A DNA stretch of 64,000 bases from the NCBI RefSeq assembly GCF_024868665.1, contig NC_079912.1, positions 17,245,673 through 17,309,672 of the forward strand, given 5' to 3'. Source of the stretch: Triplophysa rosa (lineage: Eukaryota > Chordata > Actinopteri > Cypriniformes > Nemacheilidae). The translations under genes and the position numbers were made by a program. Under the pieces are notes generated by a model. That model was given only the letters and a program-made list of their open reading frames with translations, made no database searches and was not told where the DNA came from. Of the stretch, positions 38,501-51,400 are shown one piece after another (positions within the stretch are counted from its first letter, which is position 1; each line of letters starts with the position of its first letter).

Positions 38501-40603
38501 GAATGAAATCTGCAGAAAGGACCTGCTTGCACGAAACATGAACCGTATGTTGAAACTCTTTCCAAAGGAGTACAACATTTTACCCCGCACGTGGTGCCTC
38601 CCTGCAGAGTGAGTCTTTACATTCAGCCATGCAAAGAGATCACAATGTGACTTTATAGTGGGTGTTAAAAAACTCGCTTTGTGTTTCAGCTATAGTGATT
38701 TTCTAGCATACACCAGAGCCAAAAAGCACAAAACGTACATTTGTAAGCCAGACTCAGGTTGCCAAGGTCGTGGTATCTATCTTACCAAGTCCAGCAAGGA
38801 CATTCGGCCAGAACATATGATCTGTCAGGTGTACATATCTAAGGTAACACAATTACATCACAATTATAGCCACCAACACAATGGTTCACAAATACAAGCG
38901 TACAGTTCACCCAAAAATGAAATTTAGTTCCAAACCTGTATGATTTTCTTTTTTTGTGTGTAACACTAAAAAAAGATATTTTAAAGAAACAACATTGGAC
39001 TCCATTGACTTCCATAATGAACACAAAACCACTGAGACATTTCTCAAAATCTGTTTTCATGGAGTCATACAGGTTTTGAATGACATGAGGGTGAATAAAC
39101 AATGACAGAATTTTTATTTTGGGGTGAACTATCCCTTTAAATAAACATGCGGAGAAATGATGCACTTTTATCATAAAGACACTAATAAAATACATTGTGT
39201 CTTATCTTTGTTTCTTTAGCCATTCATCTTCGATGGCTTCAAGTTTGACCTGCGTATTTATGTGCTAGTGACCAACTGTGACCCTTTCCGTGTCTTTATG
39301 TACAATGAGGGACTGGTCCGATTCTGCACGACTCAATACACTGACCCCAATGGCAGCAATTTGGTAAAGAGGCTGAAAATTGCAAATGTTATTATATATA
39401 TATATATATATATAATAAAGTTATTATAGTTAGAAGTTAAGTTAAGTATAAGTTATTATAATAGAGACTACAAATGAATGTTCCTCCTTTTTCTTCGTGC
39501 ATCTTGTTTTCAGGAGGATGTTTGCATGCACTTAACTAACTACGCAATCAACAAACACAGTGAAAACTTTGTACGAGATGAAGATACAGGCAGCAAACGG
39601 TAATCTACATTTTCCCAAAGATGTTCTACAATTGTGTTGGAACTAAACTAGGATTCTGTATGAACAAAAAATGTACTCATTTCTATTCAGAAAACTCTCC
39701 ACCTTTAAGAAGCACATGGAAGCCTTGAATTACGATACAGAGAAGATGTGGACAGACATCGACGACGTCATCATAAAGACACTAATATCGGCTCATCCCA
39801 TTCTCAAACACAATTACCACACATGCTTTCCCAACCATGCATCAGGCAGTGCCTGCTTTGAGATTCTGGGCTTTGATGTGCTACTGGACCATCGATTTAA
39901 ACCTTGGCTTCTTGAGGTTCAGACCCATTTTGTTTCATAGCCTTCATAGCCATAACCAATTACATCTAAACCTACATAATGTGGATTCATAAAATAGCAC
40001 ATACTTTGTGTGTCTAGGTCAACCATTCCCCCAGCTTCACCACAGACTCCCGTCTGGACCGGGAGGTAAAGGACGACCTGCTTTATGACACTTTGGTGCT
40101 GATTAACCTGGGAGCTTGTGACCGCAGGAAGATCACAGAGGAGGAGAGACGCCGGGTCAAAGAGAGACTCCAGCAGAACCGTTCTAGAGAAGCCAGGAGC
40201 GAGGAGCTTCGGCAGTCGCAGGCCACTAGCATGGAGCAGATGCAGAGATACGAGGCCAAACACATGGGCGGATTTCGACGGATCTTTCCTCGAGAGGGAG
40301 GGGAGAAATACGACAAGTATTTTCAGCACAGCGGCTCTCTCTTCCAGGAGACTGCAGCCTCCAAAGCCAGGGAGGAGTGTGCCAGGTTGCATATAATATA
40401 CAAGTGGCAAAAAAGTGATGTCCGGAGGCATATCTGTACATATTTGCTTTAAATGCCCTTTAGGTTTGATTCAAAATGAGGTGTATGGTACAACAGCAGT
40501 TCTTAACCTTTTTTCAAGTGCGACCCCCTTTCATGAACGACAACATTTTGTCACAAACCCCCCCATTACAACCCACACACCCCCCCATTATATTAGTATA
40601 TAT

Positions 40604-40641
<38 letters not shown>

Positions 40642-43600
40642 TGTATATATATTATATTTAGCCTCCTCAGCGCAAGACTCCCATGCCGGACAGACGCTGG
40701 TTCTAGGCCCGCACAGAGCGAGATGGGTAGGACCTGTTACACATGGCTTGATTTTCAGGGAATTACTCACGGAATTGCATTTCCATTTCACTTAGGTGAG
40801 CCCCGATAAAATGATGTAAAATTGATGTGCGCATGCCTAGTAAGACAATCTGATGGGTAGGATGAAATTTCAGGACACCTGACGCAACTTGGCCCTTGGC
40901 ACAATGCTCTCGTAAAGGAAATTGTCCAGTAAAGGGAAAGCATCAAAGTTATCATTGAATTCGCCACAATTACAATTTTCTAATCCATCCTTCAATTTGA
41001 TCAGAAAGAGTCAAGAGCGATGTATTTTTTGCCCTGAAGTCCTGCATTCAGATCATTAAGTCGGCTGAAAATGTCAGCTAGGTAGGCCAGAAGAGAAAGC
41101 CATTTTTCATCAGAAAATTTTGGAGCAAGCGAGTAGTTTTTCTCCAAAAGAAAGATCCTTACCTCTTCTCGGAGCTCATGGAGTCGACTGAAACTTTTCT
41201 TCTGGAAAGCCAACGCACTTCACTATACTGTATGAAACAGCAGCTGCTGGTGTTCTGCGCCCATCTCTTGAGTCTTGACAGAGAACTTTGAAAGTCTGTG
41301 TGCTTGTTGCGCCCGTTTTTATCGTGTTGACTGCGCGAATGGCTTCATCCATCACTTGTTTCGTATCAGGTGGCTTTTTGCCGCAAGGGCTTGTACGTGT
41401 CTCATGCTATGCGTCCAATCTGCAAATGGAGCGACCATTCCACTGTGTTTACCAGTCATATCCCGAGCTCCGTCGGTGCAAATTCCCGAACGTAAACCAA
41501 CAACTGCGCTTCTCCATCAATATCGGTGCTCTCATCAATTTGGAGAGAAAAAGATGAACTTGGTTTAATTTTCGTGATTATCTGCTCTTTCAAGCGGTTT
41601 TGACTGCAGCGATTCGTGTTTAGTTGTCAAGTGTCTCAGCATTTTGGAAGGTTTAAGACTCTCCTATGATAACACCTCGCCGCAAATCACACACTGTGGT
41701 CGGGAATCATCACCAATCGCTGGTCTGAGTGAAGCCACATTCCAAGTAAAGTTAAGTTGCTTATCGTAATTTGTTCTGCTTTTGGCCTTCTTTCCCTAAG
41801 ATTCAGTCTCAGCACCAATTCAAAATTTTAAACTAGACATCATACACTTACAGACTTTTTGAAAGTTTCAGATAGAAACACACTAACTGAGCAAATCTGC
41901 AGACTGGCACAGACTTTCTGCAACAAGTCCAGACCGAAAATCTGGGCAAAAGTCTTGTAGTGTATTTTAAAAGCCGTTTATACGACGCCGTTTTCAACTG
42001 AAAACGGAAAACTTTTTATGCGTTTTAACGGGTCGTTTAGACGGAAACGGCGTTTTTGCAGACCGAAAATGCAAACTTTGGAAAACGGGTTTAGTTAGAC
42101 TGCAAGACGGAACGTTCTGAAAACGATGACGTCACGCGCATGCGTATTACGCGCGAGTATAGAGGTATGCACGTGTCGTCACTTTCCCACGTGAACACGC
42201 CGGAACGCGCCTGCTTGAGTGGTAAAACACTGGGCAAAATGAATGGTTACAATATCAGGAAACGCAATTCCGCGCAACATTTGAGTGTCTAAGAACAACT
42301 GATTCCTTTGTAAGTCATAAGGTAGTCGTAAGGATCACCGTCGAGTCCAGCTGCTTGTAGTTTCAGCAAATAATTGCGTGTTTTACTCCCGGTTTTTGTT
42401 CCTCTTATTGAATGCAGCCATTTTGCCTTAGTTTTACCACTCAAGGGAGCGTGTTCACGTGGGAAAGTGACGTCAATGCGTACCCTCTATTAGCCACAAC
42501 AATATGGCGGCTTCCCGTACTGTGAGCTCTCACTGCTCGACTATGTATTAACGTTTCCCCAGCAAAATGTGGATTTGCTGCACCAATAAGACCAGCGGAG
42601 ACACACTATTTATATTCGCCGGACTTTAAACACACATATACGTCGACAAACGTTATTAAAAAGCACTTTTGGCTTATAACTATGTGCCAAGGCACGTCCC
42701 GTTTCTTTACACAACAACATCGACATCCACTGGCCTGGCGTGCATACTACAACGTTTTTATCCGTTTTCATAAATACGTGTAAATACAGACCGTTTTGAT
42801 AACGCTGTCATGTGTACGTGAAACTTTTCAAAAACGCCAAGGAAAAACTTTTCCGTTTTTCATCGTGTAAACCATACCCGTCAACATATGTGTACCAAAA
42901 TCCGATAGACCCGCCGGGGGGGGATGGGGGGTGTGGTCTGATTGGTTGTGCAGGGTTATCCCTTTATAAAAAGCTCAGAGCTTTAGTTCATACTCCAACC
43001 AAATTGATGCAACACGCATATAAAATTGTTAATAATAATATTATTAATTATGCAAATAATGCATCCTAAATAAAGTATTTGAATAAATAGTAAATATACC
43101 AATTGCCCAAAGTTGGACATCACTTTTGTACAGCCACTACTGTATTTTAAATATATTTCACGGAATATTGAAATTAAGACCGTTTTAATGTGGAATGTGT
43201 GTAGGCAGCAGTTGCAGGAACTTCGTCTGAAGCAGGAGCAGAAGGAATGGGAAAAGAAAGGCTCACGGAAGCGAAATCTTCAAGGTGAATCTGCTGGAGA
43301 AAGAGTAAAACCAAGACGGATTCAGGCTCAGCCCACACACCTGAACCCAAATTCAGTGAGTGCCAGCATATAAAACAACAGAGTATTATTGTAATATTTA
43401 CTAAAATTGCATAATGTGCATTCTTTGGATGACCAAACATGTAGTTCAATAGACGTATCACTAGAGGGAGGCTGTTGTCCATATTTTAACTGTAAGAAAT
43501 TCCCTGTGGTCTGATTCTTTTCTCCAGCTACCAGCTATGCTCGAGAATCCCACCCTGACAGGAGAGACAACTGTTGCTCTTGACCTATCAGAGGAAGAGG

Positions 43601-44470
43601 AGGCAGAGAGAGTCAGTGAGCTTCACCAACGAGAGACCCTGCTGCTAAACATGGGTGTGGTTAACCAGGTCCGCCAGCTACTTCAAAGTGCCAATCACAC
43701 TTCTGAACCTATCAACCACTTACATGAACAAGCCAGGTTTCATTCGCACTGCAGACACGACCACAAGGTACCACAAAGGTTTTCTGAGTCGCCCCATGTA
43801 ACATATAACATGTATCCTGCTTGTCAACATTGAATGGTTCTGCATTTCTCCAGCTGGACCCCTTTGCAGAGATGTCATGGAGGCAGAAGAACATCTGCAC
43901 TATGATGCAACAGCAGGTATCTACGAAAGCCAAACCGTCCCTGCAGTATGTGCAAAACCGAAAGCCTTGGCCCTCCCTGGAACAAGGGCGGCTCCAGCCG
44001 GTCCATACTGAGAAAGGTGCTTTAAAACACTGTACAAGCGAGATGTCAGCATCGAATGAAGAGCAGCGGCCATCTGCCTGTCTAACAAACCCTGCTAGTG
44101 CCCAGCGATTACCTTGGACAAGTGAATATCCTAGTCTTTCAAGTTCTCCGTCTTGTATTCCATATCATAATTGAATAACACACTTCTCTTGTTCTGCTTA
44201 ACAGTGAATGGCTCTTGTGCATGGCGTCAGGGCAGTTTGAGCTCCTCTTTGGCTGAGTCGAAAGCCAGATCGGCAATGTTAGGAATGCCTCCGCTCATTC
44301 CAGGGCGACTGCAGGGTCCCACGATGTCCCCTGACCCCAAATCTCTTTACATCATTTCCACCCCTGCGCCTCTTGTCCCAAGGCCACATCCCTCGCACAC
44401 CCTCCGCAAGGGCACTCGCAGAGTCTCCCAGCAGGACAACATAAAGACATGCTCAGCATTACATATGTGA
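35552..44470 (+). CDS. ttll13: Tubulin polyglutamylase TTLL13-like, with early in-frame TGA
   Basis: Exons: 35552-35721, 37973-38013, 38269-38387, 38478-38608, 38690-38843, 39220-39363, 39514-39599, 39691-39916, 40018-40385, 43205-43355, 43528-43767, 43854-44121, 44205-44470; 2,364 nt, phases consistent throughout. Exon 1 starts METPTENPARC and ends in a Lys-rich run, as in TTLL6/13. Exon 2 carries INLTNCKYES. The TTL ATP-grasp core follows: KINHFPGM, CKPDSGCQGRGIYL (ATP binding), HLTNYAINKH, LEVNHSPSF. The C-terminal half has GSLFQETAASKAREECA and EEEEAERVSELHQRET, matching TTLL13 better than TTLL6. The enzyme adds glutamate chains to tubulin tails, mainly in cilia and axonemes. Codon 58 is TGA (37974-37976), directly after the exon 1/2 junction where relatives have Arg. 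No alternative acceptor or in-frame start rescues the whole ATP-grasp domain. Confidence 0.8.
35782..36085. mobile_element. MITE in ttll13 intron 1
   Basis: The left end 'TTAAAGGGACAGTTGACCC' and the right end 'GGTGAATTATCCCTTTAA' are inverted repeats. The interior has 'AAACAACACTGGCCCCCATT' and the paired 'TCTTCTTTTGTGTTCCACAG' signature. It abuts the next element at 36081 and shares its TTTAA border. Confidence 0.8.
36081..37872. mobile_element. 1.8-kb palindromic DNA element with nested structures
   Basis: The outer arms of about 220 bases (36081-36305 and about 37645-37872) are reverse complements, starting 'GAGTAGTTCACTTTCAAAAT'. A short inner block with GTCGCTGTCGGGC is also mirrored (36601-36620 and 37628-37646). 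The left arm is interrupted by about 280 bases holding a second palindrome (about 36388-36582, arms with 'TCATGAACG' and 'AACGTAATTACGT'). The centre has a direct repeat of about 187 bases (36890-37065 and 37078-37255). No transposase is visible. It lies in ttll13 intron 1. Confidence 0.8.
38111..38234. mobile_element. Short hairpin MITE, 124 bp
   Basis: The left end 'TTAAAGTGGTACTTCAGCCA' and the right end 'TGGCTGAAGTACCGCTTTAA' are inverted repeats. It lies between ttll13 exons 2 and 3. Confidence 0.85.
38898..39140. mobile_element. MITE in ttll13 intron
   Basis: The left end 'CAGTTCACCCAAAAATGAAA' and the right end 'TTTGGGGTGAACTATCCC' with TTTAA are inverted repeats of the recurrent family. 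It lies between exons 5 and 6. Confidence 0.85.
39393..39415. repeat. (AT)n microsatellite
   Basis: A short uninterrupted AT run close behind ttll13 exon 6. Confidence 0.85.
40497..41800 (-). pseudogene. Degenerate hAT-type transposase (ZBED5-like)
   Basis: On the minus strand, broken frames resemble the C-terminal half of domesticated or mobile hAT transposases. 41001-41213 reads SRLHELREEVRIFLLEKNYS and DEKWLSLLAYLADIFSRLND, close to the 'ELRDELRxFL...WLxxLAYLADIFxxLN' segment of ZBED5-type proteins. Upstream on that strand, around 41290-41500, GKHSGMVAPF-like and HLAV-like blocks occur in other frames. The sequence 'CAGCAGTTCTTAACCTTTTT' near 40493 resembles an hAT terminus. Several frameshifts and an inserted (TA)n tract show that it is dead. 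It lies in ttll13 intron 9. Confidence 0.6.
40590..40660. repeat. (TA)n microsatellite
   Basis: A mostly perfect TA run broken by a few single-base changes, inside the degenerate hAT element. Confidence 0.9.
41960..42875. mobile_element. Inverted-repeat DNA element with central hairpin
   Basis: The ends, about 41965-42050 and 42785-42875, are imperfect inverted repeats rich in 'GAAAACGGAAAACTTTTT' and ACGCCGTTTTC words. Inside is a tighter inverted repeat of about 60 bases, 42178-42243 and 42418-42479, sharing 'CACTTTCCCACGTGAACACG' and its complement. Unusually CpG-rich for the region. Non-coding. Confidence 0.6.
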
Positions 44471-45099
44471 AATCTGCATCCACTACCTGTATTCCATAAT
44501 GGAAATGTTAAGTTGCTCAGTGAAAACTAAAGCCATTTCTCTGTTTTTTATTATTTTCCTCATGATTTAGTTATAGTTACGAGGTGTTAAAATCAAATTT
44601 TGGACTGGTCCCTGCTGTAATTGTTTTAGCCTTAGACTGTTTTTATGTCCTCCCATTTTGTATAGCTTTTGTTAGCTGATATTTTTGTCACTATGCCAAT
44701 GTGAATATTAAAAAGGGTATTTTAACAGTAACTCCTGTTCTGTACTTAACAGATTTGATCTGATATTACTTACATCAGATTAACCAGATATAACAGAGAA
44801 AAGGTTGCAGCAAACATAAAAGAAAACATCTGCTGCAAATCTGCTTCTTACCGCAAGTTTCTTAAAGAGTGATATTTTTCAGGTTTCATTAAACTTTAGC
44901 ACGTAAATTGTACTTTATACTTTAATAACAAAGCTTTTGGAAAACATTTAGCCAAGATCAACAACATAACAACATACATGCTCCTAAAAGTCTGAAAGCC
45001 AAAATTACTTCAATATTTATATACTGTATTAATTACAGTATTAAAACTAATTAAATTGAATTATAGAAACAATTCATCATCATAAAGAAGCAATTATTG

Positions 45100-45105
45100 T
45101 TTATT
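45100..45105 (-). terminator. Poly(A) signal candidate, cip2a
   Basis: AATAAA on the minus strand, about 310 bases after the cip2a stop codon. Confidence 0.45.
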
Positions 45106-45124
45106 AAACAAAGAGGGGAGAACG

Positions 45125-45239
45125 TTAGTTAGTGCCATTGGCGACCTCTGGTGCCCAACGGTGAAATAACAATTAACACTTCATGATATGACATCTACAA
45201 TGAATCTGCTTAAAAATACATTTCAGATAATTCATGGTA
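45125..45239. repeat. Dispersed repeat, copy 2
   Basis: Matches 32147-32249 in the same orientation, from 'CCATTGGCGACCTCTGGTGC' to 'ATACATTTCAGATAATTCA'. Confidence 0.7.
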
Positions 45240-45413
45240 TCAAAAATGAAGGGAAGTCCTAATGTTCTGTGTTCTAGAGGCATTAATACATCAATATTTA
45301 ACAGACACAAAGTTCACACACTAAAAGCAACAGTACAGTAATCACAGATAAATAAGTTATTTCATTGCAGGTAAATATTTAAAATATGTCACGGTTTTTC
45401 ATTGATGTGTGTG

Positions 45414-48400
45414 TCACAGAGAAAGGTTGGCAGTGACGTCGCCCTTGAGCTTCCCGCTGCTAAGACTGTGTATCATTTGGATCATTTGTGCGTGTTTGCC
45501 CAGCTCTTCCTCCATCTTCCCCAGCTTGGCTTCTATCAGGGACTTCTGCAGCTCCAGAGAGGAAGCCTGTGAGATGGGTACAACAGCATGAAATACCCAG
45601 GATCAGCAGACAAGATGACAGATAAACTAACTGTTGAATACCTTGGGCCTTTGTCACTTTCGGAGTTATTTCTGCCCAAAACCATGGATTTCACAGAAGA
45701 AACACATTCATCTCACCTTGATGCTGGTCTCTTTCCTGGCTTGCTCGGTCTTGTTAAGCTCTTTCCTGAGGATAGTGACGTTCTCCTCTAGCTCATGGAT
45801 CTGCTCGTTCTGGCTCCTCAGCTCATTCTGAAGACCTGTTACAGCACAGCAAGACAAGCAAAAACATTGCATTGCAAATGTATGAATTGACTTAACAATA
45901 TAATGACTATACAGATCATCACTACTCCCCCTCAACCCGTTTTCTCACCTGCTAGATTTCTCTCTTTCTCAAGCACGTCCGACTTGAGACCCTTTATCTG
46001 CTTTTCCTTTTCTGCCACCTCTGCAAGAGTTCTGAGAGAACACCAAAAAATCTGATGTTGACAAGTTCACTGAATACTAAACATGGCTAGAGATTTATCC
46101 ACTGACCTCTCCTGTTGCATTTTGAGACCCTCATTGGTCTTTTTCAGACTCTCAGCCTGCTGGGTAAGAGAGATATGGGCGGCCTGAAGTTCTTTCAGCA
46201 TCCCTTCACTCTTGTCATACCTGATTGTTCAGTCACATACACAAAAGTGTAAAGATTTGTGTCTAAAATGTGCATATCTGGAATGCACTATACGTTGCTT
46301 TGGATAAAAGCATTTTCCAAATCAAAATAACGTAAATATGTGAGATACTGACCTGCATAGCAGCTGGTTGTATGTTCCCTTCAGCTCCTGGTGTTGATCG
46401 GCCACTGCCTGCAGACGACCGTTGTGTTCCAGGAGCTGCTGGCTGTCAGACTTCAGTCTCTCCATTTCCAGCAGCTGTTCACTCAACACAGACTGCAAAT
46501 CCTCCTTCTTCCTCTCAGTGTCTTTAAGTAGAGATGCCAACTTACGTGCCTAGACCAGGGAATGAGGTGAAAGGTTGGCAACCACACAAAAGGGAGTGCA
46601 ATCATTTGTATGAATAAAATAAATCCTTATTTAAACTTATTCTCTACATATGCAAATAAATGAGAAGACAATGTTAAAGAGTACATAACTAGGGATTTTT
46701 AAGGACCTACTTTGGTTTATAGAGTGTCCAACAACAAGTTTATGTACATAGAAGGTGTAAAAACACTATTATGTCGTAATAATAGGCAGTTATTCTTACA
46801 TTACTTCTTGACTGACTCTCAAATGATTCGTTCCGCGATTCATCCGTCTAATCCCCTCCTTTTGGCTAGCCTAGTCTGATGTGATTGGTCTACCGCGAAT
46901 GAGGCTCACGAGCTACAGTGTTTGGGGGAGAAGAGTGAAGTTTTCGCGGGCAGTCCTAGCAAAACGTAGGTGGGGACTATATGTAGTGACGTAAATCCGC
47001 GGCGGTTCGCGAATCGGACTAGGGACGACTTGTTTGCGTGATTCAGAGTCGACTCCCTTTTTTCCAAGCCAATAACTTTGTTATTCATTCACCTTCGGAT
47101 TTATAACTTGGCAGACAGCTTACTTTCAAACAAGGCGATATTACTCACTGCGTGAAATGTAATTTTCATGATCTCATGTTAAGTACTCTTTAAATATAAA
47201 TGTAACTGATGCAAAAAAGTTTGAGTGTAAACTCAGCTACTGTCTGTAGTGTGTGCGTGTGTGCGTGCGTGCGTGCGTGCGTGTGTGACCTCAGCTTCTG
47301 CTTGAGCTCTCTGGCAGCGGTATTGAGCAATGAGTCGATCAGCTTGTGACAGAGCAAGCGCTTTGGCCTCCAAAAGGTCCTGCAGACGGCTCTCTTTACA
47401 CTAGAAAGACACAAGAACACTCACAAAATCACACGTGTAAATGTGAAATCACACAGGAAGTTCTACAATGTGTCAGCCACTCACCGCTAGCGCAGAAAGC
47501 TTCTGCTCATAAACATCTATGATCTCTGACATGTGCACATCCTTGACCTTGTCCTGTACCTGCAACACTACAACGTTAGTAACACAACACAATAAACTCT
47601 AGACCACAAAAGGAAAAGCTGTCTGTCATTCTTTGATGGCACAGGTGCGTTATAGTGACACACTGGACACTTAAACTAAATGCTCAAACAGACCTTTGAT
47701 GAATGGTTAATTATAAACAGTATTAAATCTATTATGAAAACAGAATAAAGGCAGTTTATAACTCTATGCAATAAGTCACTATGGATGTGCAAACCATGGT
47801 GGCCAACCTCAGAATGAATGTGCCAAAAGATAAATGCAGTCACCTCCGCTCCATTCTGCAGTTTCTCAATGAGGCTGTCGATACTGTAAGCAGAGCCAGA
47901 TTCGGCATGGGCGGCATGAAAACTCTTTCCAGTAAAAGTCACGTCTTCGATCGCAGGGCTCCGGACTGACAACCCGGCCTCCCTCTGCCGGTACGCGTTA
48001 TTAGCAGCGATGCTGTCTCCCAAACTTAAAATAAGAGCAGCAGAGAAACAATTAATTAGAGCTCAGAAATAAACCTTTGCAGTGAATCTGTGAAATATTA
48101 ACTTGTCTACAACCAATAACACTTCCGATGTATTAAAAATAATAATTCAAACAAAACCCTGTTATAAGCAATAGCACAAGTAATGCATGAATTCGCAATA
48201 ACCACTAATAAAATGAACAAAAAGCTTTGAGCAACAGTTTGAATTACACCTATGATTAAAAGTTCACACCATGGTGATGTGTTCTCTTGACTCACATGAC
48301 GGAGGGGAAATCAGGTAGTGGGGCTGCTTCAAAGAGTATGCGCAGTGCCACCTGCACATGCTCTCTGCAGTTAGAGGTCAGGGCCAAGGACAGAGGTGTC

Positions 48401-51400
48401 ACCATGCGCTGATCCTGCACCAATGAGAGGACAAAAAAAGAACGAGGTCACAAAAGGAAGTGTAGCAAATACCACATCTCTAAGTTCTGCTTTACATTGC
48501 TAAATTCAGCTATGTTCTGAAATGGCAACCATATATTTTCATGACTATTTTTATGCACACACGCTTGCCTTGAGTGGGTTCCTGGCACTTCACAGAGTGT
48601 CATCAATGTGCAGTTTTGGATTCATTTCATACTACACAGTCTACGAGCTTTATCAGGGTATATACAGAAATAATGGAGCTAAATGTAATACTTTTTAAGA
48701 CCTTTTTTAAGACTCTTTCCATACATTTTAAGACCTCATCACCACTTCAAGTTTTAATCGTACATTGGCAACACTTTAACTTACATACTATATACTGATT
48801 GTAAGAAACTAAACAGTCATAGTTTGTGATAACTCCTTATTAATGCAACATAATTCAGAAGGGTGGGAAAGAAGCTCCAGATAATTAATTGAGTGACTAA
48901 CCCAATGCAAGGTTTATTAGAAAGAGAAACTAGGCTATGCTAATCGCCTTCCGACACACGGAACAGTACGCCTCACGGTTATACTGTTTTGCACTATTTT
49001 CCTGGCCGTGCGTGTGCGTGTGTGCATGCGCATCTGTGTGTGTGTCTATGTCTATGTGTGTTAGTACGTGTGCATATTGTGTGTGTGGAGTGTTTTGTAT
49101 GTGGGTATGTCTGTCTTCTGTGGTTTCACCTTTTTCTTGTTTTTACAGGTATAACTTTAATTGTGTTGCTTATAGTCAATATGTCTCATGTACAGCTGCT
49201 TTGTAACAATGAAAATGGTAAAAAGCGCTATATAAATAAAGTTGAGTTGAGTTCTTCCCAGAGACGGCCCTCAGCCATGGTTCAAACTCTTTATCCTCCA
49301 AAAATTGCATGGAAACTTGAATTTCCTCATTAGTCAACGATGTTGTTTAACAACCGGGTGTAAATGGACCTTCCACTCTTCGCCTACGCAATGATTATAT
49401 TCAGGTAAACTTTAGCATATGACCTCTTTGGACAAATATGAAAAGATCATACAAAATGTATTACCTTGGAAAATGGCATTTAAGACTTTTTAATACTTTT
49501 TAAGGGCCTTAATTTTCTCTAAATTTATTTATCAACTTTTAATACTTTTTAAAACCCCGCGGACACCCTGTTTATGTGTGAAGTCGCATCTTTAATTTGA
49601 GTCTACATTAGTTTTTAGTCTACTCAGTCACTGCCTCTGTGGTTATAGTTGTTATTCTGGGTTTCCGCGACAACAGATAAGAGGCTCGACTCTTGGCACT
49701 ATATAAACAGGACAACACACCTGACACCTCTAAATATGGTTACAAATCTTGAATACTAATTGTGGCAAGGGGGCGTGGTTTCGCGAAGTCTGCGCCGAAG
49801 GGGGGAGGCGCGAGTAAGTAGGTCAAGTTCACATTAAGATCACCTGTGTCTCTTACAGTGATTGGTGAGGAGACATGTAAAAAGCGTCTCAAGTGAAAGG
49901 GAGGACAGTACGGAGCCAGTCTAGTCACCCCTCGGAGACAAAAAAAACAAGACCCGCAAATCCGTGGCCACAGTTTTGTAATTCGTTCCCTCAGTTTAAA
50001 AATCCGTACTCACAGATTCTAAAACTGTTCCCACAGTTTACAAAACCGTGCTCTCGGATTAATAAACTGTACCCACGAGTTTACAATCCGTGCTCTCGGT
50101 TTTGTAAACCGTCCCCTCAGTTTTTGAAATCTGTACCCACGAATTCATAATCTGTGCCCACGCTTTTGCAATCCGTTCGCACATTTTTGCAAACTGTAGC
50201 CTACTCGCGGAATTGAAGCCTCTGTCTGTCAACAGAACAAGCTCCTACAGGAACATTAACGAATATTGTGTACTGTTTTATTTTAGATTATATTATAAAT
50301 TGTCTTAATGTGTTTACACACGAGCGCGTGGCGCATATAAAGCATGTTCACATTCAGCAAGCACGTTCATTGCCGCGTTTCACTGGTGTAAAGTTGGTTT
50401 GACATTAAACTTTCGATATTCGTGAATTTAGGGACCATCTCTAAAGTTACATACACATTAAAATAAATTTTTCCAACTTCAAAAGCATTTAAAGGGAATG
50501 ATTTATAGCCACAAGACTAACTGTACAGTGTTCATGTGTGTGTCAGCTATTATGCACAACTTTTAGATTATTGAGTATTAAAATAAACCATCAAATCATA
50601 TGCACATATTCCTATACGTATTGCTATTGAGCTTTAAATAATGGTATATTTGTGTATGAGACCATTATACACATAGGAGTTTGCATGTGATTTGACGGTT
50701 TATTTTAATACATATCAATAATCTAAAAGGTGTGCATTCTGTCTGACACACACACGAACACTTTACAGTTAGTCAGGGAAGTCATTCCCTTTAAATACTA
50801 TTGAGCTTTAAAATATGTATATTTATGTATGAGCCCATACAGCAGTGAAACACATAGGAATATTTGCATTTGATTTAACAGTTTATTATAATAAATATAA
50901 AAGGTGTGCATTACAGCTGACACACACATGAACACTGTACAGTTAGTCTTGTGGGTATAAGTCATTCCCTTTAAATGCCATTAAAGTTGGAAACATGTAT
51001 TTTAATGTGTATGTAACTTTAGAGACGGTCCCTAAATTCACGAATATTGAACGTTTAGTGTCAAACCAACTTTATGCCGGTGAAACGGGGAAATGAACGC
51101 ATGCTTTATATGCGCCACGTGCTCGTGTGTAAACACATTAAGACAATTTATAATATAATCTAAAATAAAACAGTACACAATATTCGTTAATGTTCCTGTA
51201 GGAGCTTGTTCTGTTGACAGACAGAGGCTTCAATTCCGCGAGTAGGCTACAGTTTGCAAAACTGTGCGAACGGATTGCAAAAGCGTGGGCACAGATTATG
51301 AATTCGTGGGTACAGATTTCAAAAACTGAGGGGACGGTTTACAAAACCGAGAGCACGGATTGTAAACTCATGGGTACAGTTTATTAATCCGAGAGCACGG

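Larger units (their letters stand above)
44471..45413. other. Convergent 3' regions of ttll13 and cip2a
   Basis: No gene is visible. ATTAAA at 44707-44712 is the best candidate poly(A) signal for ttll13. TTTATT at 45100-45105, which is AATAAA on the minus strand, is a candidate for cip2a. A dispersed repeat shared with 32 kb lies at 45125-45239, inside the probable cip2a 3' UTR. Confidence 0.55.

Noticed and set aside
48937..49333. Two Cys/Val-rich open frames near 49 kb
   Set aside because: They translate a TG-rich microsatellite and a retroelement tail in a cip2a intron; no conserved domain.
49893..50150. An 85-codon open frame with a repeated Phe/Pro/Ser pattern
   Set aside because: It is translation of the 22-bp tandem repeat in the left arm of the foldback element; no known domain and no splice context.
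49940..50210. Possible CRISPR-like array because of regularly spaced short repeats
   Set aside because: The units are contiguous and degenerate, with no unique spacers, and the host is a vertebrate. It is a tandem repeat within a transposon arm.
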